Positions 30,933 to 44,702 of a DNA stretch of 64,000 nt are shown in pieces. A program made the position numbers and the translations under genes. Origin of the DNA: Artemisia argyi (lineage: Eukaryota > Streptophyta > Magnoliopsida > Asterales > Asteraceae); contig CM060698.1 of NCBI GenBank assembly GCA_030686995.1, positions 137,088,106 through 137,152,105 of the forward strand. The letters are read 5' to 3'. Numbering within the stretch: position 1 is the first letter of the stretch; each line of letters begins with the position of its first letter. Under the pieces are notes generated by a model. It saw only the letters and a program-made list of their open reading frames with translations, had not been told where the DNA came from and ran no database searches.

Positions 30933-32314
30933 TTGATTATGTCTTTTATGTGCTTATTGGTTAGTCAAATGTTTAAAGTAAAATATCAACCGTCAAATTT
31001 AAGTTAACTGTTAGTCAATGTTTAGATTATATGTTTATAAAAAATACAATGTGACCCAAGTAACAGAAAAGAGGGAATCAAACTTGCCAAATGACTAGAC
31101 CAAAAAGGGAGGGAAAACAAGATAACTTGATGATCAATTGATGATGTTTAAGGTTCAAGTTCAAGTAGTATAAGCAACAACAATTATTCCCTTCAAGTAA
31201 GTAAACCAATCTTTGACCAATTATTTAAGAGTTAGGGTTCATGAGAAAATTTGAGGGTTTGGGGTAATAGGGTTTTAAGCTAATGTGATGATGTTATAGT
31301 GTTTATGGGTTAAGTCCCTTTAATGGGTGATGATTAGTTAGTGATTTTGGAGGGTTTTATCAAATAATTAATATATGACCTTATGAAGATTAGAGATGAA
31401 TTGGGTTATGTTAATGGGTTGTGTAAACCCTCTTTATTAGTTATGAAGATTAGAAATGAGTTGGGTAAAAATAAGTGTAATGTTGTCATGATTCTTGGTT
31501 AGGAATCAAGAACGAAGATGTTTGGCTTTTTGGTAGTTATCTATGGATTCAAAGTAAGTAATTTGGTTATAATGCATTGTTATATCAACTTATCGTATGA
31601 TTATTAAGCTTTTTACATGAAGTATTTGAGGAATTTTAAGATATATGATTTATGATTATGTGATTGATAATTGGGGATTTTGGTGGACTTATGTTATTAG
31701 TCATGTAGTGTTTATGATATGTATGTGATGAATTTTGAGTTAACCCAAACATCCCCTTGATGAGAATTATGTGTTATATGATGTTAGGAAATTTCTGGAT
31801 TTGTTAGTCATGTTTGAAAAATTGGATAAAATCGATAACAACTTGAATTAAGTCATGGCCCGAATTTTTAGAAAGCGCTATGTGTTTTCTGTAGTTCATA
31901 TGAAGAAAGCATTGGCTAATTTTGAATGGGTCAAAAATGCATTATTGCACAGCTTGCCACAAGCTGAAAAGTTCAGCAAAACAGAACTTAGAAAATTCAT
32001 ATAAATCAATCGAATCCCCGTTTGAGACGTGCCATAAGTTTTCGAAAAGGCAAAAAGGTATACTTTCTAATGAATATGGGCTTAAGATCTGGTTCAATGG
32101 TTAAGTCTGTTAAAAAAGGGAATTTGCAGGCTGCTGCATAAATGACTGCAACATTGTTTTGTTAAGTGTTTTGATGATTTTGACATGATATGGTGTTTAT
32201 GCAAGTAGCAGATGATTATATGTTAATATAGTTCATGTAATAGAATGGTACCAAGTATATAGACTTGGTTTATCCTAGTAGAAGCTCATGAGTTATCTGT
32301 TAGCCGCTATTGGT
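30933..32314. other. Duplicated intergenic spacer of unit 2
   Basis: Non-coding copy of 760-2702 without the SINE and MITE of unit 1, and therefore the empty site for both. No gene seen. Confidence 0.75.
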
Positions 32315-32475
<161 letters not shown>

Positions 32476-33041
32476 TAGGTGCTCGAGGTTCTCACGACAT
32501 GTTAACATTTAATGTTCAAGCTGAGTGAAGGGTACGATTAACATGTGTTAAATTGATTCTACCATACTATGTGTTTGTGAATGGATATGTTAAGGGCATA
32601 GGATGCTTGTCCTTTGACTTGGAAAGCATGAGCAATTATTAGAGACTTGGCGAGTTAGATACAGAATCAAATCTTATATAAACTTAATCTTTAAAAATAA
32701 AATAAAAAATCAACAAACATCCACCACCAATTGCACTCTTGCACTTCAGTCATATTTTTGATCATCAGCTGATATGGTTGAAGCAACGAAAAAGGTTGAG
32801 ATTTTTTCATCTAGGGCTCCTCAAACCTATGCAGAACAATTACTCAATAACCCAAAACTGAACCCACTGCTACTAGAACAACTACTCGCATGGTAAGCAA
32901 GAAAGTTGCTTATGGGGTTAAGGAACCAAAGAACAAGATGCTCAAAACACCAGATACTGTCAGAATGTCAGCAACCAACTGAATGAGTGCTAAGAGGAGG
33001 CGAATGAAGAGAGTCTGGTGGATCAGAAAGTGGAGCCTTCA

Positions 33042-33251
33042 TGAAGAACATATATATGTAGGATTAATAATGTAACTGTTGTATAGACAAAGGACGAGAA
33101 GTGTAAATAGTTTAAGAGTTTGCTAGTAAGGCGGTTAAGAGTGTTTAATCCGCTTATAAAACATCATATCTTTCCTCATTTTATTTGTATGAAATTCACT
33201 TTGAATAATAAACTTTTCCCTTTTTTCTCTCATCACTATTCCGCGTTCATA
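33042..33251 (+). repeat. Copia 5' LTR
   Basis: TGAAGAACATA to GCGTTCATA. It ends in TA instead of the usual CA in both LTRs, and the primer site and TSD confirm the border. TTATAAAAC near 33155 could be the TATA box. Confidence 0.9.
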
Positions 33252-33265
33252 TGGTATCAGAGCCT
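33252..33265 (+). promoter_or_regulatory. Copia primer binding site
   Basis: TGGTATCAGAGCCT directly follows the LTR, complementary to initiator Met-tRNA. Confidence 0.92.
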
Positions 33266-33426
33266 AAAAAGCTCGATATAAACCCTAATTTTTGATTCAA
33301 TCGATTGTTTTTTATTGATTCTTGATTCATTTCAATCAATTTGGTTACTTGATTTGTATTTTCTTTCAAGATTCAACAATTAGGGTTTTCCACAACAATT
33401 AGGGTTTTCTTTTACATCTTTCATCA

Positions 33427-36400
33427 ATGGCTTCTTCAATTCCTCCAGTTACACCTGTTAATCAGGATAATCGTGATAATTCGATCAATGATCCGTTATG
33501 TATCAGTAATTCTGACAATCCAAGCATGGGGTTAACGACTACCCCTTTTAATGGGGGTAATTTCCTTGGTTGGAGTAGGAATGTACGGATGGCTTTAGGA
33601 GCAAAGTTGAAATTAGGGTTCATTGATGGGACTTGTGCAAGACCTGCTTTGACTGATGTGAATTATCAAAGGTGGATTAGGTGTGATTACATGGTAACAT
33701 GTTGGATATTGAATTCCATGGTTACTGAGATATCTGATGCTTTTCTTTACACACAGTCTGCACATGAGTTGTGGAAGGAGATCACAGAGAGGTATGGTCA
33801 AAGCAATGGACCATTCATCTATCAACTAGAAAGGGAATTGAGTCACATTTCTCAAGGTAATCTCAGTATTGCATCTTATTTCAATAAGCTAAAAAGATGT
33901 TGGGATGAGTTGCAGAATCTTAATGGTTTACCTACTTGTTCTTGTGGTAAGATGAGAGAGTGTTCTTGTGGTATAGTTGATAAATTTGTTGAGATGGATA
34001 GTAGGTCCAAGTTAATGCAGTTTTTGATGAAACTGAATGATGATTATGAGAGTGTTAGGAGTCAGATTCTAGGAATGGATCCTTTGCCTAATGTCAATAA
34101 GGCATATTATATTGTGCAACAAATTGAAAAACAGAAACAAGTTACTCATCCTTCTTTTGAGCCAACAGCTTTCTTTGCTAATTTGAATGGTAATAAGACA
34201 AGTTACCAAGGGAAGAAAGATAATAAGGGTGGTACAAGTAGGACTGAATTTAAGAAAGTATGCACGGGGTGCAATCAGGAAGGTCATTTAGTTGAGCAGT
34301 GTTTTGAGAGGATTGGTTATCCAGATTGGTATAAGGGAAAGAAAGGCAAGAAAAACACAAGGATGGCTGCTCAGGTGACAAGTTTGGAAGAGCACATGGC
34401 TGGGGATACTCCTTTTGACTTGGGATATGAAAATGGTGTTGGAATGGGACAAAATGGTGTGTTTGATCAGAAGCTTGTGGCTGCTGTATGTTCAGAAGTG
34501 TTGAAAATGTTCAAAGGAAAAGGGATTGCTGGTAATACTGCTAATGCTAATCTTGCAACTTCTTCAATGCATTATGCAGGTATCTTATCTTGTTTTACAT
34601 CAGCTTTTGCCTTGTTTTGCCATCCTGATATGAATATAAGAATTGATTGGGTGAGTGATACAGGGGCCTCAGATCATATGTCACCTCATTTACATTTGTT
34701 TATTTCCACCCGAACTCTTAAACAACCCATCGTTGTTCATTTACCAGATGGTAGAACCAAAACTGTCAACCTGGTTGGTCAAGTCAAAATAACACCTTTC
34801 CTAACTCTTAATGATGTTTTCTATGTTCCTGATTTTTAACTCAATTTGCTATATGTGGGTAGATTAATTAAAGATCAAGGATTAGATGCTCACTTCTTCC
34901 TTAATGACTTTGCTTTTCAGGACCCTTCAACTAATCAAATTGTTGTTGTGGGAAAGGGGTCCAAATGTCTTTACATCTGCAAGCCTATGCTTGATCCCAC
35001 AACTTTCTTCCATAATGTTTTTGTTTTCTGTAAATCTCATACTCTATCCACTTTTCCTGTATCTTTGAATAAGTCTGCTTGCAATTTTGCATATCCTAAG
35101 CAGAGTATAGATATACATACTTTTCATTCTAGGATTGGTCATACCTCTGTATCAAAATTGTTACATATTCCTGAGTGTAAACACTTGAATACAATTGATT
35201 TTTCTTGTGAAAGTTGTTCATTAGCTAAACATCATAAATTGTCCTTTCCTAAAAGTATCACATCTAGTATTCATGCTTTTGAGTTGGTGCATATGGATCT
35301 ATGGGGACCTTATAAGAAACCTGTTTTGAATGGAGCCCAATATTTCTTTACTATAGTAGATGATTTTTCAAGGGCCACATGGACTTATTTAGTTCATACA
35401 AAGGATCAAATAGTAAGCATCTTGTCTCAGTTTGTAGCTTATGTACAGACACAATATTCAGCTGTCATTAAGACAATTAGGACAGATAATGGCACTGAGA
35501 TTGTGAATAGACATTGCTTAGCTTTGTTAAATTCCAAGGGAATTGTTCATCATAAATCCATGCCTTACACACCTCAGCAAAATGGTGTGGTGGAAAGAAA
35601 GCACAGACATCTTTTAGAAACTGCTAGAGCTATAAGAATTCAAGCCAATCTTCCTATTAAATTTTGGGGGCATTGTGTATTAGCAGCCACTTATTTGATT
35701 AATAGGATGCCAGTTAAAATACTTGAATGGAAGACTCCATATGAGAAATTACATGGCAAACCTCCTTCTTATAGTCATTTAAGGGTTGTTGGGTGTTTAT
35801 GTTATGCAACTGTTACTCAACCACACAGAGATAAGCTTGAATCAAGGGGTATAAAATGTGTTTTCTTGGGTTATCCTCCTCATTCCAAAGGATATACTTT
35901 ATATGATCTAAATACAAGACAAGTCTTCCATAGTAGAGATGTTTCATTTGAAGAAAAGGTTTTTCCATTCAGAACACCAGTTGTTTCTACTCCTTGTTTT
36001 AATAGAAATCTTCCTTCTTTTGGTACTGCAAGTGAAGATTTAGAAGCTTCTATTCCTAGTGTATCTGCTGAATCTCAGGGTAATTCAGAACCTATTTCTG
36101 TCACTGAATCTGTTCTTCATGAACCTACACATACACCTGAGGTACCTTCAACTTCAACCACCTCTACTAGATCTACACCTACACCTGCAAGAAGATCAAC
36201 AAGGAATTCTACAAGACCAGCCTGGCTAAAGGATTTTGTTATTCCAAAAGGCAGTGTATCATCTGCAAATGGTGTTTTCACTCATCCCAAAACTCCTAAA
36301 TATCCTTTGTTTTCTGAAGCACACTTTATTGGCATACCCAATCAGCATGTGGCTTTTCTTTCAAATGTGTTTGCCACAACTGAACCTTCTTCTTATAAAC

Positions 36401-37911
36401 AAGCAAGTCAACAACCAATGTGGGTTCAAGCAATGGATACTGAGATTCATGCTTTGGAGAAAAATGACACATGGGAAGTAACCATTTTACCTACTAGACA
36501 TAAAGCAATATCTTCTAAATGGGTGTTCAAGATCAAATATAAAGCAGATGGGACAATTGATAAGTACAAAGCTCGTTTGGTTATAAGGGGTTTTGATCAA
36601 AGAGAAGGCCAGGATTATAAGCATACATTTGCTCCTGTTGCTAAGTTAGCCACAGTAAGAGTTTTAATAGCTTTGGCTACTGCAAAAGGATGGCCACTTC
36701 ATCAGTTAGACATTAACAATGCATTCTTGCATGGTTTTCTGGATGAAGAGATTTATATGGAGCCACCAGCTGGCTACAAAGGAGCTGCTCCAGGTCAGGT
36801 TTGCAAGCTTAAAAAATCTTAATATGGTCTTAAACAAGCATCTAGGCAGTGGAACCATGAATTGTCCAAGTTTATGCAGTCTTTGGGTTTTATTCAATCC
36901 AAAAATGATTATTCACTTTTTGTTAAGAAAGAACAGGAACAGTTCACTGCTGCATTAGTTTATGTAGATGATATTCTCATAACTGGAAATTGTGAGTCTG
37001 AGATATTAGCTACTAAACATGCATTAGATCAGAAGTTCACCATAAAAGATTTGGGTCTGGCTCAATATTTTCTAGGGATTGAAATATGCAGAACTGCACA
37101 GGGTACACATTTGAATCAAAGGAAATACATCCTTGATCTTCTCAATGATGCTGGTCTTACAACTTCCAAACCTGTTGCTTCTCCTATGCCAACCAATTTG
37201 AAACTTTCTTTAGGAAAAGGCAACCCATTGAAATCACCTGAGGCTTACAGAAGGTTAGTTGGTAGACTCCTATATCTTACTATGACCAGGCCAGATATAT
37301 CATATGTTGTGCAGCATCTTAGTCAGTTTGTATCTGCTCCCACTGATTTACATATGCAAGCAGGCTTACACTTGTTAAAGTATCTTAAAGGAAGTGTTAC
37401 TAAAGGGCTTTTCTACCCAGTACAACCTCATTTACACATCACTGGGTTTTCAGATGCTGATTGGGCAGCTTGCTTGATGACTAGAAGGTCTCTAACTGGA
37501 TATTGTATTTTTCTTGGGCATTCACTTGTTTCCTAGAAGACAAAGAAACAGCCTATAGTTTCTAGATCCTCTACAGAAGCAGAATACAAGGCTATGGCAG
37601 TTACTACTTGAGAAATTTTATGGTTGAGTTTTCTTCTCAAAGACCTACACATTCCAGTGAAATTGCCCATTACTCTCTTTTGTGACAATAAATCTGCACA
37701 ACAATTGGCTGCCAATCCATGTTTTCATAACAGATCCAAGCATTTAGATATGGACTGTCATTTCATTAGAGAAAAGATACAACTAGGTTTTATGCAAACT
37801 GCTTTTATTCCTACAACACAACAGCTAGCAGATATCATGACCAATGCCTTGAATCATGCGCAGCATTCAATTTTACTTGGCAAGTTGGGCATTACTGATC
37901 ATCCAACTTGA
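33427..37911 (+). pseudogene. Copia Gag-Pol polyprotein with four in-frame stops
   Basis: One frame of 1494 codons without indels. Order: Gag (UBN2-type), CCHC knuckle C279-C292, protease DTGA (D411), integrase with HHCC region and core D624-D687-E723 (35-residue gap), reverse transcriptase YVDD (D1181/D1182), RNase H with ADWAACLMTRRS and KHLDMDCHFIREK. Order INT-RT defines Ty1/copia. Stops: TAA 34837-34839, TAA 36820-36822, TAG 37534-37536, TGA 37609-37611. Each is one base from a sense codon expected from context. All catalytic motifs remain, so decay is recent and by point mutation only. Not functional as it stands. Confidence 0.95.
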
Positions 37912-37919
37912 GGGGAGGA
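37909..37919 (+). promoter_or_regulatory. Copia polypurine tract
   Basis: TGAGGGGAGGA directly before the 3' LTR; the polyprotein stop codon overlaps its start. Confidence 0.85.
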
Positions 37920-38129
37920 TGAAGAACATATATATGTAGGATTAATAATGTAACTGTTGTATAGACAAAGGACTAGAAGTGTAAATAGTTTAAGAGTTTG
38001 CTAGTAAGGCGGTTAAGAGTGTTTAACCCGCTTATAAAACATCATATATTTCCTCATTTTATCTGTATGAAATTCACTTTGAATAATAAACTTTTCCCCT
38101 TTTTCTCTCATCACTATTCCGCGTTCATA
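37920..38129 (+). repeat. Copia 3' LTR
   Basis: 210 bp, same ends as the 5' LTR, followed by TSD CTTCA. Confidence 0.92.
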
Positions 38130-38995
38130 CTTCACCTGTTCTGAATTATACCAGGAGGAACGTGGATGCTGTGCAGAAAATCAAGATCACGTACCATGCA
38201 TAAAGCATACAACACGAGACGCTCAACTAGGCTAACTAAAAAGAATTCCGCAGAGATGATGGTGAAGAAGGATAGCGGAAAAGCTGTTAGATTGAATCAT
38301 ATTTGGATGATGAAATAAATGTTGAATCAGAAGAGACCAATGTGGAATCAGGTATGCATTTTTACACTCTATTTTCTTGTGTTTCTATTCTTATCTATAA
38401 TTCAACTTGTATGGTATAAAGCTTTGATGTTTGAGGTCTAACTCACATGTTAGTGTTAAAGTTATCTTGATACATAAGAGTCTCTCATATTAAATTAAAA
38501 GAAAGGTAGTTAGGTAATTTTATTTTACCCTTTAATAATTAATTTTGTTGCAGCTAGTATACAACTGATTATATAACCCCTAGATAATCAAAAGGAGAAT
38601 CTGTTTAGTGGAACATATAATATTGAATTATTGATACCCTGTTTCCGTCTCAGGTGCTCAAAGATCCCACCGCATCAAAAGACGAACTCAAGCAACGTGC
38701 TATCGGAATGAAGAAGCTTGGAAATATATTCCAAGTAAGTTATAATCTCTTTACCATTCTTTTTCATCACTTGTTTTGTAATAGGAACAAAATGAGATTG
38801 CATTATGTGCTATTCTCAGGTTACATGATTGGAAGCAATCAAGATATTGAATATGATTCATATAAATACATATTGTAAACAATCACACGCAAATATATCT
38901 ACATCTGATTTCAGGAAGCCAAGTCAAATTACCGTAGAGATGGGAGTTTGCGCCAGGAAGGCACCGAGGTAAATGCCGCTTCTTCATCCAAGTAG

Positions 38996-40052
38996 TGGTC
39001 GTGGTTCTATGTCATCAAGTATGCGATATTCGTTTGCTGATTATTTTAGTGAATTACTGTATGCATCGTATACATTTAAGTTTCAAATATAATATTGTGT
39101 TTTTCTGTTATTTAAAACCTTTTTAACTTCTAGATTCGGTGTTATCTTTGTAGTATTACAGTTAATCCATTCTGTTTTATGTATGTCTGTTATTTGCTTT
39201 TGCTATATTTTTCTTACAATCTCACTTTGTCAACTTGAGCTCATTTGTCTTGTCAGGTAACAATGAACCAACGTCGACTAGTACTGTTACTCTTTTCCAC
39301 TCTATGATATTAATGCATAGAACGTATAAATAACAACCACAATCAATTTGTGTAATGCACGGAAAACTAAAATGATGTCTTCTAATCGTATGCTAATCTA
39401 ATTTTTGTGTTATTATGATCATGGTTGCAAGGTATTCTAAAACAAGTTCTTTTATTTCATCTCTTTCTATAATATCCTGCCATACTTATGGCTTATGTCC
39501 CATGACATTTGAAGGCATATCTCCAAAAGCTTGATACTGAAGCAATTTTTGGCATAAATGCACTTGAAAAGTCTACACAAGTAAATGCACTTTAAACAAA
39601 TCAAACGCTTACGTGGTCACAACAAATTATATCCTAAATCCTAATCGACTTTGAAAGTTTCTTCGTCGTCTCCTTGTCTTTTTATACCGTGTCAATAGTT
39701 TTCAAGCTAATAATAATGGAGCACAAGCATTCACGGCATCAAAAAGTATTTGAATTTATTGTTAAACCACCTAGAAAAATACAACTAGAAGATAATAATC
39801 ACAATCAAACAAAACGTTAACATCAAGGGTCTTCATATGACTAAAAGGATTTGTGCAAACCCAAAGTTCAAAAGTAGAATTAGACTACAAAGTGTACAAA
39901 CGAATAGAAGATAAATACATCATGAGGTCTTTGTGGTCAAAATTATCAGTAATGTTTGAAAGCAACTAAAACCATTTTTTTCTTCCCAATGCTACTTTGT
40001 GTATGTGTATACATATCTCAAGAGTGAATCTTTGAAGCTAGTAGAGTGAAAA
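38996..40052. other. Spacer and 5' flank of RLP-3
   Basis: AT-rich, non-coding. It holds the empty sites for the large Helitron (near 39550), the foldback (near 39690), the mini-Helitron (near 39996) and the MULE (near 40010) of unit 1. The last 45 bp before the ATG (CTCAAGAGTGAATCTTTGAA) match the RLP-2 leader. The RLP-3 promoter should lie here; no clear TATA box seen. Confidence 0.7.
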
Positions 40053-40349
40053 ATGATGAACTCAAAGCTGCTTTACTTCTTTTTCCTTTTCTTCATCCGT
40101 TTATGTTCTGTCTATTCTTTCAATAGCACTCCAAAGTGCTCTAATGAACAGATGGATGCTTTACTTCTATTTAAACAAAACAACAACAGTTACTCAGATT
40201 ATGATCCACATTATTACTATTGTAAAAGTTTGCTTGATTCTGGCTATCATCTAATTACGATGAATTGGAACAAAAGTATAGATTGTTACCATTGTAATGG
40301 TGTTACACGGAACCACTTAGGAAATGTTATCGGTCTCGACCTTAGATGT

Positions 40350-41102
40350 TGTTGGAATTATAATATCATGACAATCATATAAAATAAACCAAACACATCA
40401 AGAGAGCATATGCGGAAGCGTTATAACAAGATCATATAACATGTAATTAATTAATCAAATATAAATAGTAAACGTACCGTAGTGATTCTAGCCCGAACAA
40501 GAATCAAATGCAATCTTCAACTCAAGAACCCTAATTAAGGTTTATGTGAACAAATCCAAGAAACAAACAATGATGTGTTTGATTCACGATCTTGTACACA
40601 CGTACTACTTCAAGTAAACGTTTATGCAAGTAAAGCGAGCACAAACACTAGAAGAATAACAAAGTTTCGACTCCCTTAAACTTTAATGGGGTGTCGAAAA
40701 ATTGCAAGGAGAACAGAAGAGAAAACACACAAGATTATGTGTTCAAGTTATAAGAAAACAATGAAACCTTGTGTGTTTATATAGGATAGAAAACTTGGAA
40801 CAAAAGCTTCACCAAGCGATGTGGGATACCCTTAGCCAATCGACCCTAACCAACCCACAAGGGTTCTAGAGCCTTCTTGACATTCCAATTTTCATCTATA
40901 GTCCCTTTCCTTTTATTCGTCTAATGGTCGTTAGCCTTTTCCATTAAATGTTAACAATCATTACGTGTTTACGTTCTAATAATTAATATAACATTTATAT
41001 ATAATTATTACTCATTTACTTTTCATACGTAAAGTGTGCAATCTCGTGATCTCGAGTTCGATCCTAACATACGACTACTAAAATAATGTCCATAATCTAA
41101 CA
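40350..41102 (-). repeat. LARD 3' LTR (left)
   Basis: TGTTGGAATTATAAT to TCTAACA on the plus strand. On the minus strand it begins TGTTAGATTATGG. 753 bp. Confidence 0.92.
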
Positions 41103-41114
41103 GCTCCCACTTGG
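41103..41114 (-). promoter_or_regulatory. LARD polypurine tract
   Basis: CCAAGTGGGAGC on the minus strand directly before the 3' LTR. AAGTGGGAG is typical for copia-type elements. Confidence 0.8.
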
Positions 41115-44100
41115 ACATATTTTAATAGTGTAATCACATCGGTTAGCGTCTTGCAACACGTCGATGCCTCTAGTACGATCTCGAGTAAGGCTCCTGGAAA
41201 AACCTTTTAATGATTTCTCATTATTATTATCCTTTTGTTTCTAATACCACGTTAATAAGGATATGGATTAAAGTCATTCCTTAATTAACTATTCTGTTTC
41301 TCGTTGTTTATGATTGATCAAGATTACCAAATCTTCTGAACATATTCAGGAGGGATCTTGGGTGCGGCCGCACATACATCTTACCAACCCTACGAGGGGT
41401 CCAGCAGTATTGAACTCCAAAAATAAATTTGAAGGAACAAATTCTATCTTGACTACAAGCAAAACCCACAAACTTTGTAACAATTCCGAAAACAACCCTT
41501 ATGACTACCAGTTCCGTATAGCGTTAAGTTGTTCCATAAAAATGTACTACATTTATGACACTTATCTTGCATCTCAAGTATGAGGATAACTTTTCATGAT
41601 TTACTTAATAACAAAATCTATAAAGTAACATCATGTAGTTGGGATAAGTCCTATATTCAGTATCATTGAATATCATCTGAAATGGCATGACTACGCATCA
41701 ATATACTTTAAGTATATTATACCAACCTTCAGATTTGTCTTGATTTAATAATATTCCCATATTATTAACTAACAACGGACAATTTAGAATCACATTTATT
41801 CATGGATTAAATATGCAAAAACAGGATACAATATATTATAAATTAAACATACCATGTATTTTAATTTTTTTATAATAATTGTTTAACATCCATTATCCAA
41901 ATACTAAATAGATCAATGCATGATAACTCTTGTTGATGAATTATGTTTCAAGCAATGACATTCATACTTATTGACAAGGCATAAATCATCCAACTTTTGA
42001 TCTATTGGAATTTTAAGAATACTTATTCCAAGAATTAAACTATTGAAGTTCTTGTATATGCATACTCAACTATTTTGATAATGCCATATAACATTTCATA
42101 AAATGTGTGACATCCTTAACCACCAATTTATGATAATCAAACTTCCAAACATTTTAAAGTTTAAAGTATTTTTATTCTTTTAATGTATAATGCAACTATG
42201 CTTTATTAAGTAAGCATAACTAGTAATAGCCAAGGATGAAATCCTTTACCATAACCAGTATTGAGTGTCATCTCAATTTCACTTAGCATCATTGTATGCA
42301 ACAACAATATACTATTAAAACTTTCCGTAAACATTAATATCTATTGTGTAATGTTTGATGCCCATCAAACTTTCAAGTTTGTTGGCTATGACAATTTTCA
42401 CAACAATTGAAAAATTGTTCATCTATAGAATTTGGAAGCTGTTCCAGATTTAGGATGTGATTCTATAATCAAACATATTCCTTTTAGAATATTACACAAG
42501 TTATCTAATAACTTTTAATTAGATATTAATATTGCCATATCATCTTGTAATTAAGCATGATACAACAAAACATGATGTTCATGAAAAATCTTTGAGTTAT
42601 ACTTAGATTTTATTCATGTTATACATATACATTTAGACTTTCTAAATGATATATCATGTTATATTAGATTTATTTACCGCACATATTTCAACAATAAACA
42701 TTCATTCCAAGGTTGTATGTCTTATTTTCTAAATCTTACAAGTAAAGTTTCATTCCATTCCAAGACTTAACTTTTAACTTATATGGAATGTTACTTTTTA
42801 TATGTTCTACAGCATATATGATTTAAGAAATTTAAACATAATACTCCCACTAGCTTTTAGGAATACTTAGAAATTATCTTATTTTAATTATAAATCAAAA
42901 CATGGATTTAATAATTAAACATAAGAATAATCTTTTAAATGCATGCATTTATCCATCCATAGATTATTGCACTTTGTACACGTCTAAAGATTTATTTGAA
43001 TTCATAAACTCCTTTTGATTACTTATCGTCCTCGCTCAAGTGATCACTCAAGAAAGAGTTTTGATATTCCATTGTCAATTTCATAAATATGACAATCAAA
43101 ATCTTTATATATTTAATGTATTTAGAAAAGAATATTCAATCACAGTTAATCGCTTAAATGTGATTAATAATCTTGTCATAAAACATGCATTAAATACGTG
43201 CACAATTTTGTCCATATGATTTCTATACAAAGATTTAAACCACAAGGGTTACTTTATCTTTGAAAAAACTCATCTTCATTTTCTAGTCTAACTATTAAGA
43301 TAAACCAAGTTTCTAAAATTGATTATCTTTATGGACAACATCTTAATCATTCATATCATGTATACTTTACCCAATTACATATTTGATAATGTATCACAAT
43401 GATTATCTGGTTTACAATAATCCTGTAAATCATAGCCCTCAGCATATTAATCAAATATCTGAGATATATTACTATTCTATGATTGATAATTCCATCATCT
43501 TGAGATTTAACATTTAAATGTCAAACTTTATTATCATGTTGAGATTTAACATTCAAATGTCAAACTTCATCATGATATTTACTAGTGTATTTTTAGAAGA
43601 TTATGTAAATTGTAATTTTATCTTTTAAAGATCAAAACTCCTACTTGCTTTTAGTAATTTAAAGACTATCTTTAAATACTTAGCAAATAAAGCAGCAATA
43701 CAATATTCTCTTTTGGGATATTACAAATAATTATTGATAGTTCCTGACTTTACTTTGTTAATAACCTCTTCATAAGCAGTTAAACAAATTTAGAACTTCA
43801 ATTTAAGACTTAATGTGATTCATCACATTCATCACATTCCATCATATGATGATGTCTTATTAATCTTCTAGGTTGGAGTTTTATTAAATATGTCCAAGCC
43901 ATACTCAATATTTTAACCTTGATAACTTTTGGAAGAAAAGAGGTTATAGTTATCTTTAATCAAACAATATAACAATAGTTTGATTTTCCTAATTGAACAT
44001 ACCATAAACATTTGGTATTTCATTAGTATTAATATTGTAAGACAATCTAACAATATTTAAGATAACCATATTCCTTTTGACTTATCTATTTACCAACTAT

Positions 44101-44702
44101 TTTATTTTAATGGTATAATAATTTTCAAGCCAATTACATGATTTATAACACAAGTACTTTTGACAAAGTCACTTCATGTCCATGTCTTTACAAGAAAACA
44201 TAAACTGTTATAATCCCACTATACATTATAAGTCATTTAACAATTTAATGACTTCATGTTTATGTCTTAATTAAAAAACATAACAAGATAACGTCTTACT
44301 TTATTATAATAAGTCTTGTAACAATTAAAAGACTTTATGTTTATATCTTTACAATGAAACATAAACATGTTTAACTAAAGTAATTATGAACACCATCTTT
44401 TGGTTTCAATAGTAATTTCAAGTTAATTTATTACTTCATAATGTAAATAACATTATTTCTTTATTTATTTATGCCATTCCAAGTACACATAAATATTCAG
44501 ATTGAAGTAGCATTAGATTACTTAATTAATTTATGTCATTCCAAGAATTCATAAATATACAAATTAAAGTAGTCTTGATATCATATTGACACATGTTCTA
44601 ATAGGTATCTAATTTAGAAACTGCAAATTCTCATAGTTCAATTACATCAGTTGATCTGCTAGTAATGAAAATATGAAATTCACCTTGTTGTTGCAATCTA
44701 GC
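41115..44702 (-). other. LARD internal region, 3' part
   Basis: About 3.6 kb of AT-rich non-coding sequence. Visible structure: a tandem repeat with TTGAGATTTAACATT-AAATGTCAAACTT (about 43500-43580) and about three degenerate units with ACTTCATGTTTATGTCTT (about 44160-44370). The last ~65 bp recur at 59672. No protein motif in any frame. Confidence 0.75.

Larger units (their letters stand above)
33042..38129 (+). mobile_element. Ty1/copia element, TSD CTTCA
   Basis: A 5088-bp element with 210-bp LTRs (33042-33251, 37920-38129), initiator-Met primer site, gag-pol in one frame, polypurine tract, and TSD CTTCA at 33037-33041 and 38130-38134. Unit 1 near 3438 reads GAGCCTTCACCTG, the uninterrupted target. 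Short LTRs and Gag style suggest the Ale/Retrofit lineage (inference). The LTRs differ at about 5 of 210 positions by eye, so it is older than the gypsy copies. Confidence 0.95.
32774..38995 (+). pseudogene. Remnant of an unrecognised multi-exon gene, unit 2, split by copia
   Basis: First part: ATG at 32774 to 33041, then 38135-38350 after the copia insertion, ending at a donor-like CAG|GTATGC. Pieces read TRTTTRMVSKKVAYGVKEPK and TRRSTRLTKKNSAEMMVKKD in shifting frames. Two short exons look intact: 38654-38734, VLKDPTASKDELKQRAIGMK and on to NIFQ, with acceptor CTCAG and donor GTAAGT; and 38915-38995, EAKSNYRRDGSLRQEGTEVN and on to a TAG. They join in phase 0. The product would be small, basic and charged, perhaps nuclear; family not recognised. 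The broken first part makes a working gene unlikely. Confidence 0.55.

Noticed and set aside
43000..44600. Possible origin, matrix-attachment or centromeric function of the AT-rich LARD interior
   Set aside because: AT content alone is not evidence; no diagnostic repeat or motif seen.
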